In this document: positions 34,268-43,291 of the stretch, piece by piece
Position numbering within the stretch: the first letter of the stretch is position 1
Layout: each line of letters opens with the position of its first letter
NCBI GenBank assembly: GCA_934352055.1
Contig: CAKRJY010000002.1
Span: 186,001 to 250,000 of the forward strand
Direction of reading: 5' to 3'
Length of the DNA: 64,000 nt
Source of the DNA: an uncultured Lachnospiraceae bacterium
GTDB lineage: Bacteria; Bacillota; Clostridia; Lachnospirales; Lachnospiraceae
Notes under the pieces: model-generated
Databases searched by the model: none
Told to the model about the DNA's origin: nothing
The model's input: only the letters and a program-made list of their open reading frames with translations
Translations under genes and position numbers: made by a program

Positions 34268-35317
34268 ATGGCACAGGAGAAGTATGTAGCATATGTAGGA
34301 ACTTATACACATGAGAATAGCATTGGTATTCATGTGTATGATATTGACATGGAAAAGGGAAGATTGACCGAGCGCGGTGTGGCGCCAATCAGTAATCCTT
34401 CGAATATCGTGGTGGCACATAGCGGCAAATATTTATATTCCATTGAGGACGAGGGTGTAGCATCTTTTTCCATTGATGAAAATGGGGATTTGACAAAAAT
34501 TAATCAGGCATGGATCGGTGGCATGCGCGCATGCTATGTAGAAATCGATTCGAAGGATCGTTATCTGTTTTTGGCAGGATTCCACGATGGCAAGGTAACG
34601 ATGATGCGCCTGAATGAGGATGGCAGTATCGCAGGTATCGCGGATGGCGTATTCCATCAGGGAATCGGCAAGAGTTCCGTTGAAAAGCGTATGGATCCAA
34701 GAGTGTCTTGTACCAAATTGACACCGGATGAAAAATTCTTATGCGCTGTAGATTGGGGTTTGAACCAGATTAAAATCTACGAGGTTGATTATGCAGAAGG
34801 CAAATTGCATTTATACGATATTTTGCGTTGCCCATTTAGCAGTGCACCACGCCGTATCTGCTTTTCAAAGGATGGAAAGTATGCATATGTGTTAGAGGAA
34901 GCAACCAATACCGTTGAGATTTATACCTATGATTTGCATGGTGGCAAGCCAATCTTTGAAAAAATTGCAGACACTTCTGTTCAGAAAAAAGAAGATCCGC
35001 TCGCTTCCGGCGCGGCAATGGAATTTGCTCCGGATGGAAAGTACTTATATGTTTCTTTGGATGGTTCGAATGAAGTAGTGAGCCTTGCAGTAGGTGAGGA
35101 TGGGCAGCTGTCCATTGAGTGCGATGCAAAAATCAGTGGTGATTATCCGAAGGGAATTGCAATTTTACCGGATAATAAGACGCTGGTATCTTTAAACCAT
35201 GACTCAAATGAGATTCGTACCTTTACGATTGATCATGAAAAGAAATGTGTTCTGATGAAGAATCCACCGCTTAAGGTAGATAAACCAAACAGTATTGTGA
35301 TACATAAATTAGTATAA
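34268..35317 (+). CDS. lactonase family protein (6-phosphogluconolactonase-like)
   Basis: 349 residues. A seven-bladed beta-propeller of the YbhE/Pgl type: it begins 'KYVAYVGTYTHENSIGIHVY', with repeated propeller strands such as 'SGKYLYSIEDEG', 'DGKYAYVLEEATNTVEIYTY' and 'DGKYLYVSLDGSNEV'. Some members hydrolyse 6-phosphogluconolactone in the pentose phosphate pathway; others have unknown lactone substrates. No zwf or gnd gene is nearby. It starts 6 bases after the U32 stop. Cytoplasmic, no signal peptide. Confidence 0.85.
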   Translation: MAQEKYVAYVGTYTHENSIGIHVYDIDMEKGRLTERGVAPISNPSNIVVAHSGKYLYSIEDEGVASFSIDENGDLTKINQAWIGGMRACYVEIDSKDRYLFLAGFHDGKVTMMRLNEDGSIAGIADGVFHQGIGKSSVEKRMDPRVSCTKLTPDEKFLCAVDWGLNQIKIYEVDYAEGKLHLYDILRCPFSSAPRRICFSKDGKYAYVLEEATNTVEIYTYDLHGGKPIFEKIADTSVQKKEDPLASGAAMEFAPDGKYLYVSLDGSNEVVSLAVGEDGQLSIECDAKISGDYPKGIAILPDNKTLVSLNHDSNEIRTFTIDHEKKCVLMKNPPLKVDKPNSIVIHKLV

Positions 35318-35326
35318 GATGAGATT

Positions 35327-35364
35327 GATTATCCTGTGGAGAGTTCACTTTTCATGGGATAATC
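35327..35364 (+). terminator. hairpin after the lactonase gene
   Basis: A 14-base stem with G-T pairs (35327-35340 with 35351-35364) followed by TTCTTC. The T-run is poor, so it may be a partial terminator. Confidence 0.6.
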
Positions 35365-35400
35365 TTCTTCATAGAAGTATGAAAAAGATAGGAGTAGAAC

Positions 35401-36498
35401 ATGGCAGGATCGACCTTTGGAGAGACTTTTCGTATTAGCACCTGGGGAGAGTCGCATGGCGCGGCACTTGGTGTTGTGATTGATGGCGTACCCGCAGGAC
35501 TGACACTGGATTTAGCGCATATACAGCAGTTTATGGACAGACGAAAGCCGGGACAGTCTAAGTTTACGACAGCCAGAAATGAGGCAGATGCAATCGAAAT
35601 TCTATCAGGTGTTTTTGAAGGAAAGACGACAGGAACACCGATTTCTATGATGGTGCGCAATGCGGATCAGCATTCCAAGGATTATTCGGATATTGCGGAG
35701 GTATTTCGACCGGGACATGCAGATTATACATTCTGGGAAAAATATGGAATCCGTGATTATCGTGGCGGTGGAAGATCCAGCGGCAGAGAGACGATTGGAA
35801 GAGTAGCAGCAGGTGCTGTTGCAGTTCAGATATTAGAGGCTCTTGGTATTACCATTTGTGCCTATACAAAGTCGATTGGACCTGTGACAATCGAGCAGTT
35901 TGATGCGCAGGAGATTCGAAAAAATCCACTGGCTATGCCGGATGCGAATGCAGCAGAAAAAGCGCAGGAATATCTGGAAAACTGCATTCACAAGCAGGAT
36001 TCTTCCGGTGGTGTGATTGAATGCCGTGTGCAGGGAATGCCAGTAGGAATCGGAGAACCTGTTTTTGATAAGTTAGATGCAACACTTGCAAAAGCAATGC
36101 TTTCCATTGGTGCTGTGAAAGGCTTTGAAATCGGAGATGGATTTCTGGCTGCAACAGCAACCGGTTCTACCAATAACGACGCTTTTGTGATACAGGATGA
36201 ACAGGTGAAAAAGCAGACCAATCATTCCGGCGGTGTGCTCGGTGGTATGAGCGACGGCGATGAGATTGTCTTTCGCGTTGCTGTGAAACCGACGCCTTCT
36301 ATCAGTCAGGCACAGCAGACAGTAGATTTGCATGGAAAGGAAAGACAAATCGAAATTCATGGAAGACATGATCCGGTGATTGTACCGCGTGCCGTTGTGG
36401 TCGTAGAAAGTATGGCAGCGATTACATTGGTGGACGCACTTTTTGCAAATATGAGTGCAAGAATGGATGCGATTGTTGATTTTTATCAGAAGAGATAA
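35401..36498 (+). CDS. aroC: chorismate synthase
   Basis: 365 residues, normal length. Signatures: 'ISTWGESHGAALGVVIDG', 'DRRKPGQSKFTTARNEAD', 'FRPGHADYTFWEKYG', 'RDYRGGGRSSGRET' (FMN and EPSP site) and 'GGVLGGMSDGDEIVFRVA'. It converts EPSP to chorismate, the last step of the common aromatic pathway, using reduced FMN. No other aro gene is nearby. An ATG with AGGAGTAGA upstream sets the start. Confidence 0.97.
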   Translation: MAGSTFGETFRISTWGESHGAALGVVIDGVPAGLTLDLAHIQQFMDRRKPGQSKFTTARNEADAIEILSGVFEGKTTGTPISMMVRNADQHSKDYSDIAEVFRPGHADYTFWEKYGIRDYRGGGRSSGRETIGRVAAGAVAVQILEALGITICAYTKSIGPVTIEQFDAQEIRKNPLAMPDANAAEKAQEYLENCIHKQDSSGGVIECRVQGMPVGIGEPVFDKLDATLAKAMLSIGAVKGFEIGDGFLAATATGSTNNDAFVIQDEQVKKQTNHSGGVLGGMSDGDEIVFRVAVKPTPSISQAQQTVDLHGKERQIEIHGRHDPVIVPRAVVVVESMAAITLVDALFANMSARMDAIVDFYQKR

Positions 36499-36533
36499 GG
36501 ATAAGATATTAGATTTATAGAAAGATTAGCATT

Positions 36534-37664
36534 ATGTATAAAGTTTTAAAAACAGAGGGAAGAGCAAAAAGAGCAGTGATGGAAACGGTGCATGGAACGA
36601 TTCAGACACCGGTTTTCATGAACGTAGGAACAGTGGCTGCCATCAAAGGTGCGGTTTCTACGGATGATCTGCATGATATAGGAACACAGGTGGAACTATC
36701 CAATACCTACCACTTACATGTAAGAACAGGGGATAAGACCATCAAAGAATTAGGCGGCTTACACAAATTTATGGTGTGGGATCGTCCGATTCTTACAGAT
36801 TCCGGCGGCTTTCAGGTATTCTCCTTGCGCGGACTCCGCAAGATTAAGGAAGAAGGCGTATATTTCCAGTCGCATATCGATGGTCATAAGATTTTTATGG
36901 GACCGGAAGAGAGTATGCAGATTCAGTCCAATCTGGCATCAACGATAGCCATGGCATTTGATGAGTGTCCAAGCAGTAAAGCGGATCGAAAATATGTGAC
37001 GGATTCTGTCAATCGTACCACACGCTGGCTTGCAAGATGTCAGGCGGAGATGGCGCGATTGAATTCTTTGGAAGATACCATTAACAAAAATCAGCTTTTG
37101 TTTGGCATCAACCAAGGGGCGATATTTGATGATATCCGTATTGAACATGCGAAGCGCATTGCAGATATGAACCTGGATGGTTATGCTGTGGGTGGACTTG
37201 CCGTAGGGGAGTCTCACGAGGAGATGTATCATATCTTAGAGGAGACCGTTCCGTATTTACCACAGGACAAGCCGACATATCTGATGGGTGTTGGAACACC
37301 GGCAAATATATTAGAAGGTGTGGAACGGGGTATTGATTTCTTTGATTGTGTCTATCCGAGCCGCAATGGTCGTCACGGTCATGTATATACCGACCATGGA
37401 AAGCTGAATCTGTTCAATCAGAAATACGAAAAGGATATGCGACCAATCGAGGAAGGATGTAACTGCCCGGCTTGCCGCACTTACTCAAGAGCGTATATTC
37501 GTCATTTGCTCAAGGCAAAAGAGATGCTTGGTATGCGTCTTTGCGTACTTCATAACTTATATTTTTATAATCATATGATGGAAGAAATCCGGGATGCTTT
37601 GGATGCCGGAGATTTCGCAGGATATAAGAAGCGTAAGTTAGAGGGGATGGAAGCGGGAGAGTAA
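36534..37664 (+). CDS. tgt: queuine tRNA-ribosyltransferase
   Basis: 376 residues. Catalytic 'PILTDSGGFQVFSL', nucleophile aspartate in 'FDCVYPSRNGRHGHVYT', and a zinc site with 'EGCNCPACRTYSRAYIRHLL'. In bacteria it exchanges guanine 34 of GUN-anticodon tRNAs for preQ1. It pairs functionally with queT at 51.1 kb, the likely preQ1 uptake component. Its N-terminus is somewhat shorter than in Bacillus. No strong ribosome site is visible; the start follows homology. yajC lies downstream, a common neighbour, but has its own promoter here. Confidence 0.96.
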   Translation: MYKVLKTEGRAKRAVMETVHGTIQTPVFMNVGTVAAIKGAVSTDDLHDIGTQVELSNTYHLHVRTGDKTIKELGGLHKFMVWDRPILTDSGGFQVFSLRGLRKIKEEGVYFQSHIDGHKIFMGPEESMQIQSNLASTIAMAFDECPSSKADRKYVTDSVNRTTRWLARCQAEMARLNSLEDTINKNQLLFGINQGAIFDDIRIEHAKRIADMNLDGYAVGGLAVGESHEEMYHILEETVPYLPQDKPTYLMGVGTPANILEGVERGIDFFDCVYPSRNGRHGHVYTDHGKLNLFNQKYEKDMRPIEEGCNCPACRTYSRAYIRHLLKAKEMLGMRLCVLHNLYFYNHMMEEIRDALDAGDFAGYKKRKLEGMEAGE

Positions 37665-37707
37665 TTATAAAAGTTTTATAAACTCTGTGAAAAATCCCTG
37701 CAAATCC

Positions 37708-37736
37708 TTGCGAAAAGCAGCGGGATTTAGTACAAT
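37708..37736 (+). promoter_or_regulatory. yajC promoter
   Basis: TTGCGA (37708-37713), a 17-base spacer and TACAAT (37731-37736), about 50 bases before yajC. Confidence 0.6.
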
Positions 37737-37784
37737 AATTAAAGTTTGAGGCGTAAAGCCAGACATTTAGGAGGAATTTTTATC

Positions 37785-38108
37785 ATGAATATTTTAATGA
37801 GCGCAACAGCAGGCGGTAACGCATTGATGCCAATTATTTGGATTGTAGTTTTATTTGCATTTATGTATTTCTTTATGATCCGCCCACAGCAGAAGGAGAC
37901 AAAGGCGAAAAACACTATGATGTCTTCCCTTGCAGTAGGAGATACCGTTCTTACAACAAGTGGTTTTTATGGAGTTGTTATTGATATCGCAGACGATACA
38001 GTTATCGTTGAGTTTGGTAGCAACAAGAACTGCCGTATCCCAATGCAGAAGGCTGCGATTTCAGCAGTAGAGAAGCCAGAAGATGCTGTAGAAAAAGAAT
38101 CAAAATAA
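37785..38108 (+). CDS. yajC: preprotein translocase subunit YajC
   Basis: 107 residues from ATG 37785, with AGGAGG at 37770-37775. One membrane helix (about 15-33) is followed by the family hallmark 'FFMIRPQQKETKAKNTMM' and a small cytoplasmic beta domain ('GDTVLTTSGFYGVVIDIADD'). It is an accessory of the SecYEG-SecDF translocon. secD and secF are not in the window; the gene is followed by a strong terminator and then the accessory island. Confidence 0.95.
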   Translation: MNILMSATAGGNALMPIIWIVVLFAFMYFFMIRPQQKETKAKNTMMSSLAVGDTVLTTSGFYGVVIDIADDTVIVEFGSNKNCRIPMQKAAISAVEKPEDAVEKESK

Positions 38109-38128
38109 GATCCAATTATGGATGCATG

Positions 38129-38170
38129 AAAAAGAGGCTGAATCCTAGGAATAGGATACGGCCTCTTTTT
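38129..38170 (+). terminator. yajC terminator
   Basis: Arms AAAAAGAGGC (38129-38138) and GCCTCTTTTT (38161-38170), with a nested ATCCTA/TAGGAT stem. Confidence 0.92.
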
Positions 38171-38178
38171 ATATTAAG

Positions 38179-38199
38179 AGAGACCAAAGTTTGGTCTCT
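38179..38199. other. 21-base near-perfect palindrome
   Basis: AGAGACCAAA-G-TTTGGTCTCT, centred on one base, right after the yajC terminator and before the phosphoesterase gene. It ends in TTTAAGTTTTT, so it may be a second terminator; the one-base loop also fits an operator site. Confidence 0.5.
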
Positions 38200-38279
38200 T
38201 TAAGTTTTTATAGTATTAGTGTACACTATAATTGTATAACTTAACAATACAGTGAGATACGGGGATGAGGTGAATGGTT

Positions 38280-41054
38280 ATGAAAATAAGATGGCTTCAT
38301 ATTTCAGATATACATTTAAATGCAACAGGCACAGAAACTAGACGTATGCGTACACAGCTTATTGATTTTTTGAAAGCTGCTAAAGTGTCATATGATTATT
38401 TGTTTGTAACAGGTGATTTACGTTATGCGCCGAAAGGGAGTTTTGATCCGGATACATTTTCATTTTTGACAGAGCTGATGAATTCCATACATGTGTGTAA
38501 GAAAAACGTATTTATCATTCCAGGAAATCATGATGTGGATAGAGAAAATGATGAAAGGAAGACTCATATTGCGTCTATATGGGACAATTTTGAATCCTAT
38601 TATAACCCGAAGGAAGGAATCATTAAGGAAGAGGATTTGATGGCAATTGCTTCGGGGCAGGAGAAATTTAATGAGATTATTGAAAATTTCTACCAGGATG
38701 TTCCTGACAGAATGGAAAAATACAAGAATTGTTTACACCCGCATTTTAATATTGTAACAGATAATATTAATGTTTTGCATGTGAATAGCACGCTGCTATA
38801 TGCGGAGGAGCATCAAAAAGATCTTATAATCGGAACATATCATCTTATGGATGCACTTATGGAGATTGATAAATCTAAGCCGACAATTCTTTTGACACAT
38901 TATTCGTTTGATTTTTTTAATAGAAATGAGCAAAAAGAAATTTTGAGACTTCTTACAGATTATAATATACAGTTGTGGCTGGCAGGACATGAACATGATG
39001 AAATGCTTCGTAAGCAAAATGATTATTTTTACGAGTTTCAGGCTGGAAATGTGCTTTATGAAGTGGATGATGCAAATAGCTGTATACTTATAGGAGAAAT
39101 GGATACTGAAAAGGGAGAAGGTATTGTACAGGGACTGGAATGGCATACAGATCTTGGATGGAAATTGAGTGAGAACATAAGTCGCCAGTCAGACAAAAGC
39201 AGATATTTTTTTGAATTGCAGGATGATGAAGCTATGCAAACAGCAATGGTGCTTGGAGCAAATAGTGATGATTTTGCCACAATAGCTAAGGAACCATATG
39301 CATTTGATATGTATGCGATTGAAAACGATAAGAAAGAATATGATGATCCTTATGCAATTACAGTTGTGCCAGGACTTCAAGGAGAAGAGCTTTCCATTTT
39401 TTGGGGGAGAGGTCAAGAGGACTTTTATAAGGGATTTATATATTTAGATGGGAATTTTGCACCATTTATGGAAGTAGATGTTATTCAATCGCATTATGAC
39501 ACTTGTGATAGTTATTTAATGAAGAACGATACGATGGAAATTCAAGCTATTAAGTTGAATGGTATAGTAAAATGCATCTCGTATCAGTATAATCTTTCAA
39601 AGTATAATGATGTAGATATGCGCTTGTTTCATTTTAACAAGATTAAGGAATATATATCGTCATGTAATGTATTTGTAAAGATGGTTGGGCATGAAGGTGA
39701 TAATCTTAATTACAAAACAGAGCTGGATACAGATGAATGGAAAGATAATCTTGAGATAACCGAGTATTGGATTCAACAGATGAAAAAAATCTCCAAAATA
39801 GAAAATTATTATGGAATTAAATTTTATCTGCCAGCTAAGGCGACAGACGAGGAGTATTTGGCTATAGAGGTTCTGAGCGATTCTATAGATGGTATACCAT
39901 GTAGAATACTTCCGCCCATGTCATTGGCGTGTCAATTGTTTCGGAAAAAGTATTTCTTGAAAGAAGAAATTGATATAGAGGGCACCGATAGATTGTTAAG
40001 ACTCTCATTATTTGGATATTTGTTTCAACCTGAAAGGCAATACATTATTCCGGGCGAATATTTTTGGAATAAGAAGCAAAAAGGTTGGGAGAGTAAAAAA
40101 GAAGGGGGTGTACCGGTATGTGTTAAATTTAAAGTGTCTTATGAGGAGGACAAAAATCGAGAACTGATATCGTATATTCCTTTTGAAGAATATCAGGATG
40201 AGTTTGATACAGAATATATTCCAGAACTCACAGGGGATTTAGAAATGTTTTTTGAGGAATATGCTGAAATTACATATGGGATACAGCAAAATCGGCAGCT
40301 TTTTTTGAATTATACGGATTCATTATGTGCATTTGGGGTAGAAGACCCTGAGAATACAAAACGAGAGCGACAATTCTCACAACGCTTCCACGATAAAGTG
40401 ACAGTTAATCGACTTACGGATAATGCATTATCAGCAGGTCGTAAAATGGTGCAAGGAATAGACGCATTGGTTCTTAAATATGGAAAACAGGATGAATTTA
40501 GTAGCACAGTTGGAAATGACAATCTCGCGTATCTATGGATGATTGTTATGAACGAATATAGTGTTAAAGGGCATTTCCCAATATCTTTGTCTAAATCAGG
40601 TGAAGCTTATTATGATTTGCAAATGCTTAGAGAAGAAAGTAAAAGAGAAGAAAATGCAGAATTAGTAGATTTTATTGATGTATTTGAGACGGAAATTCTT
40701 GAGAATAAGACGTTCATTTTGAACCACTATGAGATGATTAGAAATTATGCTTATACTGTGGCAGTAATTCAGAAGAAGTATTATGAAGTCATGGAAAGTA
40801 TTATTAAGGATTATGTAGAGACAATGAACGATATCATAGAAAAAAATCCAGAGTTGGTGCATAAGGGGAAAAAGTTTTCAAATCATATAGTATATACGTT
40901 GGAGAAAGATCCTACTAACATGCACATCTTCGGAAGCGATGAAGAGGTTATGGGTGATTTTATCAGGTTCAAAAATGAAGCAGAAAAGTATTATAATATG
41001 CAAAAAATAGGTATGTGTAATATAGAAGAGTTACAAGACTTATCTATTATGTGA
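38280..41054 (+). CDS. large calcineurin-like metallophosphoesterase of unknown role
   Basis: 924 residues from ATG 38280, chosen over the ATG at 38274 because it is correctly spaced from GATGAGG. The N-terminal domain has every metal-binding motif of the calcineurin-like superfamily: 'HISDIHLN' (D10, H12), 'VTGDL' (D46), 'PGNHDVD' (82-85), 'LLTHYSFD' (H207) and 'AGHEHDE' (236-239). The remaining ~650 residues match nothing I know: mixed alpha/beta to about 680, then helical. Such N-terminal phosphoesterases joined to large unknown regions occur in accessory and defence-type islands. Substrate unknown (nucleic acid or nucleotide are possible). It opens the AT-rich island, and its stop overlaps a 50-codon kinase-tail ORF. 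Confidence 0.78.
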   Translation: MKIRWLHISDIHLNATGTETRRMRTQLIDFLKAAKVSYDYLFVTGDLRYAPKGSFDPDTFSFLTELMNSIHVCKKNVFIIPGNHDVDRENDERKTHIASIWDNFESYYNPKEGIIKEEDLMAIASGQEKFNEIIENFYQDVPDRMEKYKNCLHPHFNIVTDNINVLHVNSTLLYAEEHQKDLIIGTYHLMDALMEIDKSKPTILLTHYSFDFFNRNEQKEILRLLTDYNIQLWLAGHEHDEMLRKQNDYFYEFQAGNVLYEVDDANSCILIGEMDTEKGEGIVQGLEWHTDLGWKLSENISRQSDKSRYFFELQDDEAMQTAMVLGANSDDFATIAKEPYAFDMYAIENDKKEYDDPYAITVVPGLQGEELSIFWGRGQEDFYKGFIYLDGNFAPFMEVDVIQSHYDTCDSYLMKNDTMEIQAIKLNGIVKCISYQYNLSKYNDVDMRLFHFNKIKEYISSCNVFVKMVGHEGDNLNYKTELDTDEWKDNLEITEYWIQQMKKISKIENYYGIKFYLPAKATDEEYLAIEVLSDSIDGIPCRILPPMSLACQLFRKKYFLKEEIDIEGTDRLLRLSLFGYLFQPERQYIIPGEYFWNKKQKGWESKKEGGVPVCVKFKVSYEEDKNRELISYIPFEEYQDEFDTEYIPELTGDLEMFFEEYAEITYGIQQNRQLFLNYTDSLCAFGVEDPENTKRERQFSQRFHDKVTVNRLTDNALSAGRKMVQGIDALVLKYGKQDEFSSTVGNDNLAYLWMIVMNEYSVKGHFPISLSKSGEAYYDLQMLREESKREENAELVDFIDVFETEILENKTFILNHYEMIRNYAYTVAVIQKKYYEVMESIIKDYVETMNDIIEKNPELVHKGKKFSNHIVYTLEKDPTNMHIFGSDEEVMGDFIRFKNEAEKYYNMQKIGMCNIEELQDLSIM

Positions 41055-41206
41055 TGACAGGCAGATATAATTTGGAAAATATTAAAAATCAAAAAGTAAG
41101 AGATTTTGTACTGAAAGGTATATCATCCAATTTAGATGAAAGATATCATAGTGTCGCAGAGATGCAGCAGACATTTGAGGCTGCGTTCCCTATTTCTGGA
41201 TATTAG
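41054..41206 (+). CDS. 50-residue ORF resembling the end of a Ser/Thr protein kinase
   Basis: A TGATG junction (TGA 41052-41054, ATG 41054-41056) couples it to the phosphoesterase. The protein, 'MTGRYNLENI..' to '..FEAAFPISGY', contains 'SSNLDERYHSVAEMQQTFEAA', which resembles the last helices of eukaryotic-type protein kinase domains (the 'ERYQSVxEMxxxL' pattern). All catalytic parts are absent. It is either a genuine small gene or, more likely, the tail of a kinase gene lost by deletion. Expression is possible by coupling. Confidence 0.45.
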   Translation: MTGRYNLENIKNQKVRDFVLKGISSNLDERYHSVAEMQQTFEAAFPISGY

Positions 41207-41295
41207 AATATATTTAATTGGTTATAGAATAAGAGTGATAAATAGATGTTATTAATTTATATAGGCATAATGGATGCAACTAAATCGAGGTACTT

Positions 41296-42129
41296 ATGAT
41301 AAACTATTGGTGTTGTGTGAGAAAGCAATATTCAAAAGATAAAGATTTTGAGAATATTTCGGTGGGCTTAACAATATTTATGTTAATCGGTTATCTGATT
41401 ACGGGTGATAATTTAAAGCTGGTATTTATTTTCGGCGGCTTGTCTATTATGTATATATTTGGAATTCCATTTATAACTTATAGAAGAGAGCGAAAACGGG
41501 GAATAGTTGAAAAGAAAAAGGAATATGTAAAGAAAGAATTTTTAGCAGAAGAATTTGAATGTATTGATAAAGTCTTGAACAAAGTAGAGAAGTATGATAA
41601 TGCAAATAAGGTGGGAGCTCTTATTGAAACAGGGAAAAAAATTACTGAAAATGAATTGAAAGAAAATTTGGAAAAACATGAAGCACAATTTGAAAATGCA
41701 ATGAAGGTGATAGATAATTTTTATTTTAAGAACAGTTTTAATAAAAATGATGGATTTTTGTATCATAATTTGGAAAAAAATGATTTTATAAAAAGAAAAG
41801 CATATATAGAAAAAAGAATTGATGCCATGAATAATCCAGCAATTAATAGTGCTAGAATAATTGGGAAAGAGTGGATGCAACTTATTATATCGGTATTTGG
41901 AGGTTATATATTAGGAAAAATTGATACAACTTTAGCAGATGGACAGTTTTTTTCGACAATAGAACTTATTTTTATGACTTTAATATGTATTGTATTTATG
42001 ATTATGAGTAATGTTCTTTCGAAACAAAGCTTGAAAAATGAAGCTATATCATATTATAGTATAGTAGATATTTTAGTATATGAAAGAAACATTTTGAACG
42101 AGTTGATAATGTCTTGGAATATTTGTTGA
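41296..42129 (+). CDS. membrane protein with central coiled coil, unknown function
   Basis: 277 residues; ATG 41296 with GAGG 5 bases upstream. Two membrane helices near the N-terminus (about 22-38 and 44-62), a charged, lysine/glutamate-rich cytoplasmic section with coiled-coil character (about 65-195), and two more helices (about 197-213 and 224-243). Not recognised. AT-rich codon use, unlike the core genes. It follows the phosphoesterase/kinase-tail locus by 90 bases, on the same strand, so a functional link is possible but unproven. A phosphoesterase plus a membrane protein is a common layout in defence modules. Confidence 0.6.
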   Translation: MINYWCCVRKQYSKDKDFENISVGLTIFMLIGYLITGDNLKLVFIFGGLSIMYIFGIPFITYRRERKRGIVEKKKEYVKKEFLAEEFECIDKVLNKVEKYDNANKVGALIETGKKITENELKENLEKHEAQFENAMKVIDNFYFKNSFNKNDGFLYHNLEKNDFIKRKAYIEKRIDAMNNPAINSARIIGKEWMQLIISVFGGYILGKIDTTLADGQFFSTIELIFMTLICIVFMIMSNVLSKQSLKNEAISYYSIVDILVYERNILNELIMSWNIC

Positions 42130-42550
42130 CAAGATGAAAAAGTTATAATACTCATACAAGGATACTGGCGCTGTTGGTATAGAGTGTCTACAAAAATCTA
42201 TTTGAGCTTTGTACAAGAGAAGCCAACGGCACAGGATTTCATACCAAAATGTTTGGTGAAAAACGACCATTTGGAATTGGAAAAGGAAATCGAAAAACAT
42301 ACAGCAGAATGGAAAATTAGCAAATTACTATTTTGAACGAATAGAAAATAAAGCAAAAGAAATTGGAACGTATACATATGAGATTGATTCTTTTTCCAAT
42401 GCATGGGGCAAAAAAGAAGAAATATCTTGCGCTTTTTGAATACAAATGTTATTATTTGTATAGAATAACACTGTAACATGTTACAGTTTTTGGGCTGGTC
42501 AAACGACCCAGATCCAACCTATTAGGCGGGGAGACTCCCCGTCATTTTTG
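42130..42550. other. non-genic stretch with gene debris and hairpins
   Basis: Two short open stretches, about 42210-42336 ('..EKPTAQDFIPKCLVKNDHLE..') and about 42330-42439 ('..IENKAKEIGTYTYEIDSF..'), look like frame-broken debris of an unidentified gene. A 16-base perfect palindrome CTGTAACATGTTACAG (42471-42486) is followed by TTTTT. Then come two compact hairpins: GGTC-AAAC-GACC at about 42496-42507 and GGGGAGACTCCCC at 42528-42540 followed by CATTTTTG. The IS200 copy starts right after. Confidence 0.5.
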
Positions 42551-43291
42551 TATACCTATACAATAAAACCACCTGCTCTGCGGGTGGTTCCCCATCCGGC
42601 TTTAGCCCTAGATAACAAAACCTCCAATGCTATAATAAGTGTGGGTCCTAAACCGCACTGCATATAACAAAGGAGGTATCCAAAAATGGACAAAAACACT
42701 TTATCACACACAACGTGGGAGTGCAAATATCACATTGTATTTGCACAAAAATTCAGAAGGCAAGTAATATATGGAGCAATAAAAGCAGATGTGGCAAATA
42801 TATTAAGCACACTATGCAAGAGAAAAGGTGTAGAAATAATAGAAGCTGAATGTTGCCCAGACCATATACACATGTTAGTAAGAATACCACCAAATATAAG
42901 TGTTTCAGAATTTATGGGATATTAAAAGGGAAAAAGCTCGTTAATGATATTTGGTAGGCATGCAAACTTAAAGTATAAATATGGCAATCGTAAATTTTGG
43001 TGTCGAGGTTACTATGTAGACACGTGTGGAAAAAATGCGAAGAAAATCAAAGAGTATATAAAGAATCAGCTCATGGATGATCAAGCATATGACCAATTAA
43101 GTCTTAAAGAATATATCGACCCGTTTACGGGTGAGCCAGTAATCAAGGGCAAATAAAAAGTCCTTGTAAGGACTAGCCAGGAAATAAGGTGCGGTTGGGG
43201 CTCTTATTTTCGTAGGACCTTTGAGGCCCAAGCCGGCAATAGTCCCTTACAGGGACAGAGCAAACCACCAGCTAAGCTGGTGGTGCTGATT
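42551..43291 (+). mobile_element. IS200-type insertion sequence, copy 1 (741 bp, transposase nonsense-mutated)
   Basis: The ends are set by comparison with the second copy at 45230-45695. The left end has the hairpin AACCACC (42567-42573) / GGTGGTT (42583-42589), the right end ACCACCAGC (43264-43272) / GCTGGTGGT (43276-43284), the typical subterminal imperfect palindromes of IS200/IS605 elements. There are no terminal inverted repeats and no target duplication. A leader of about 130 bases precedes tnpA. The right end falls within the stop codon of the minus-strand gene at 43290. Confidence 0.9.
42686..43156 (+). pseudogene. tnpA: IS200 transposase TnpA with an in-frame stop
   Basis: Y1 HUH transposase of about 156 codons. 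N-terminal part 'WECKYHIVFAQKFRRQVIYG', HUH motif 'CCPDHIHMLVRIPP', then at 42923-42925 TAA where a leucine TTA is expected ('MGY-stop-KGKSSLMIF'), then the rest in the same frame, with the candidate catalytic tyrosine in 'KKIKEYIKNQLMDDQAYD'. A single T-to-A change explains the break. The HUH and tyrosine halves are now separate, so the copy should be inactive unless the stop is read through. Ribosome site AAGGAGG at 42671-42677. Confidence 0.9.

Noticed and set aside
42686..43156. RAYT-type transposase that would mobilise the REP-like units
   Set aside because: The element has IS200-type ends unrelated to the REP-like unit, and the units are not found near it.
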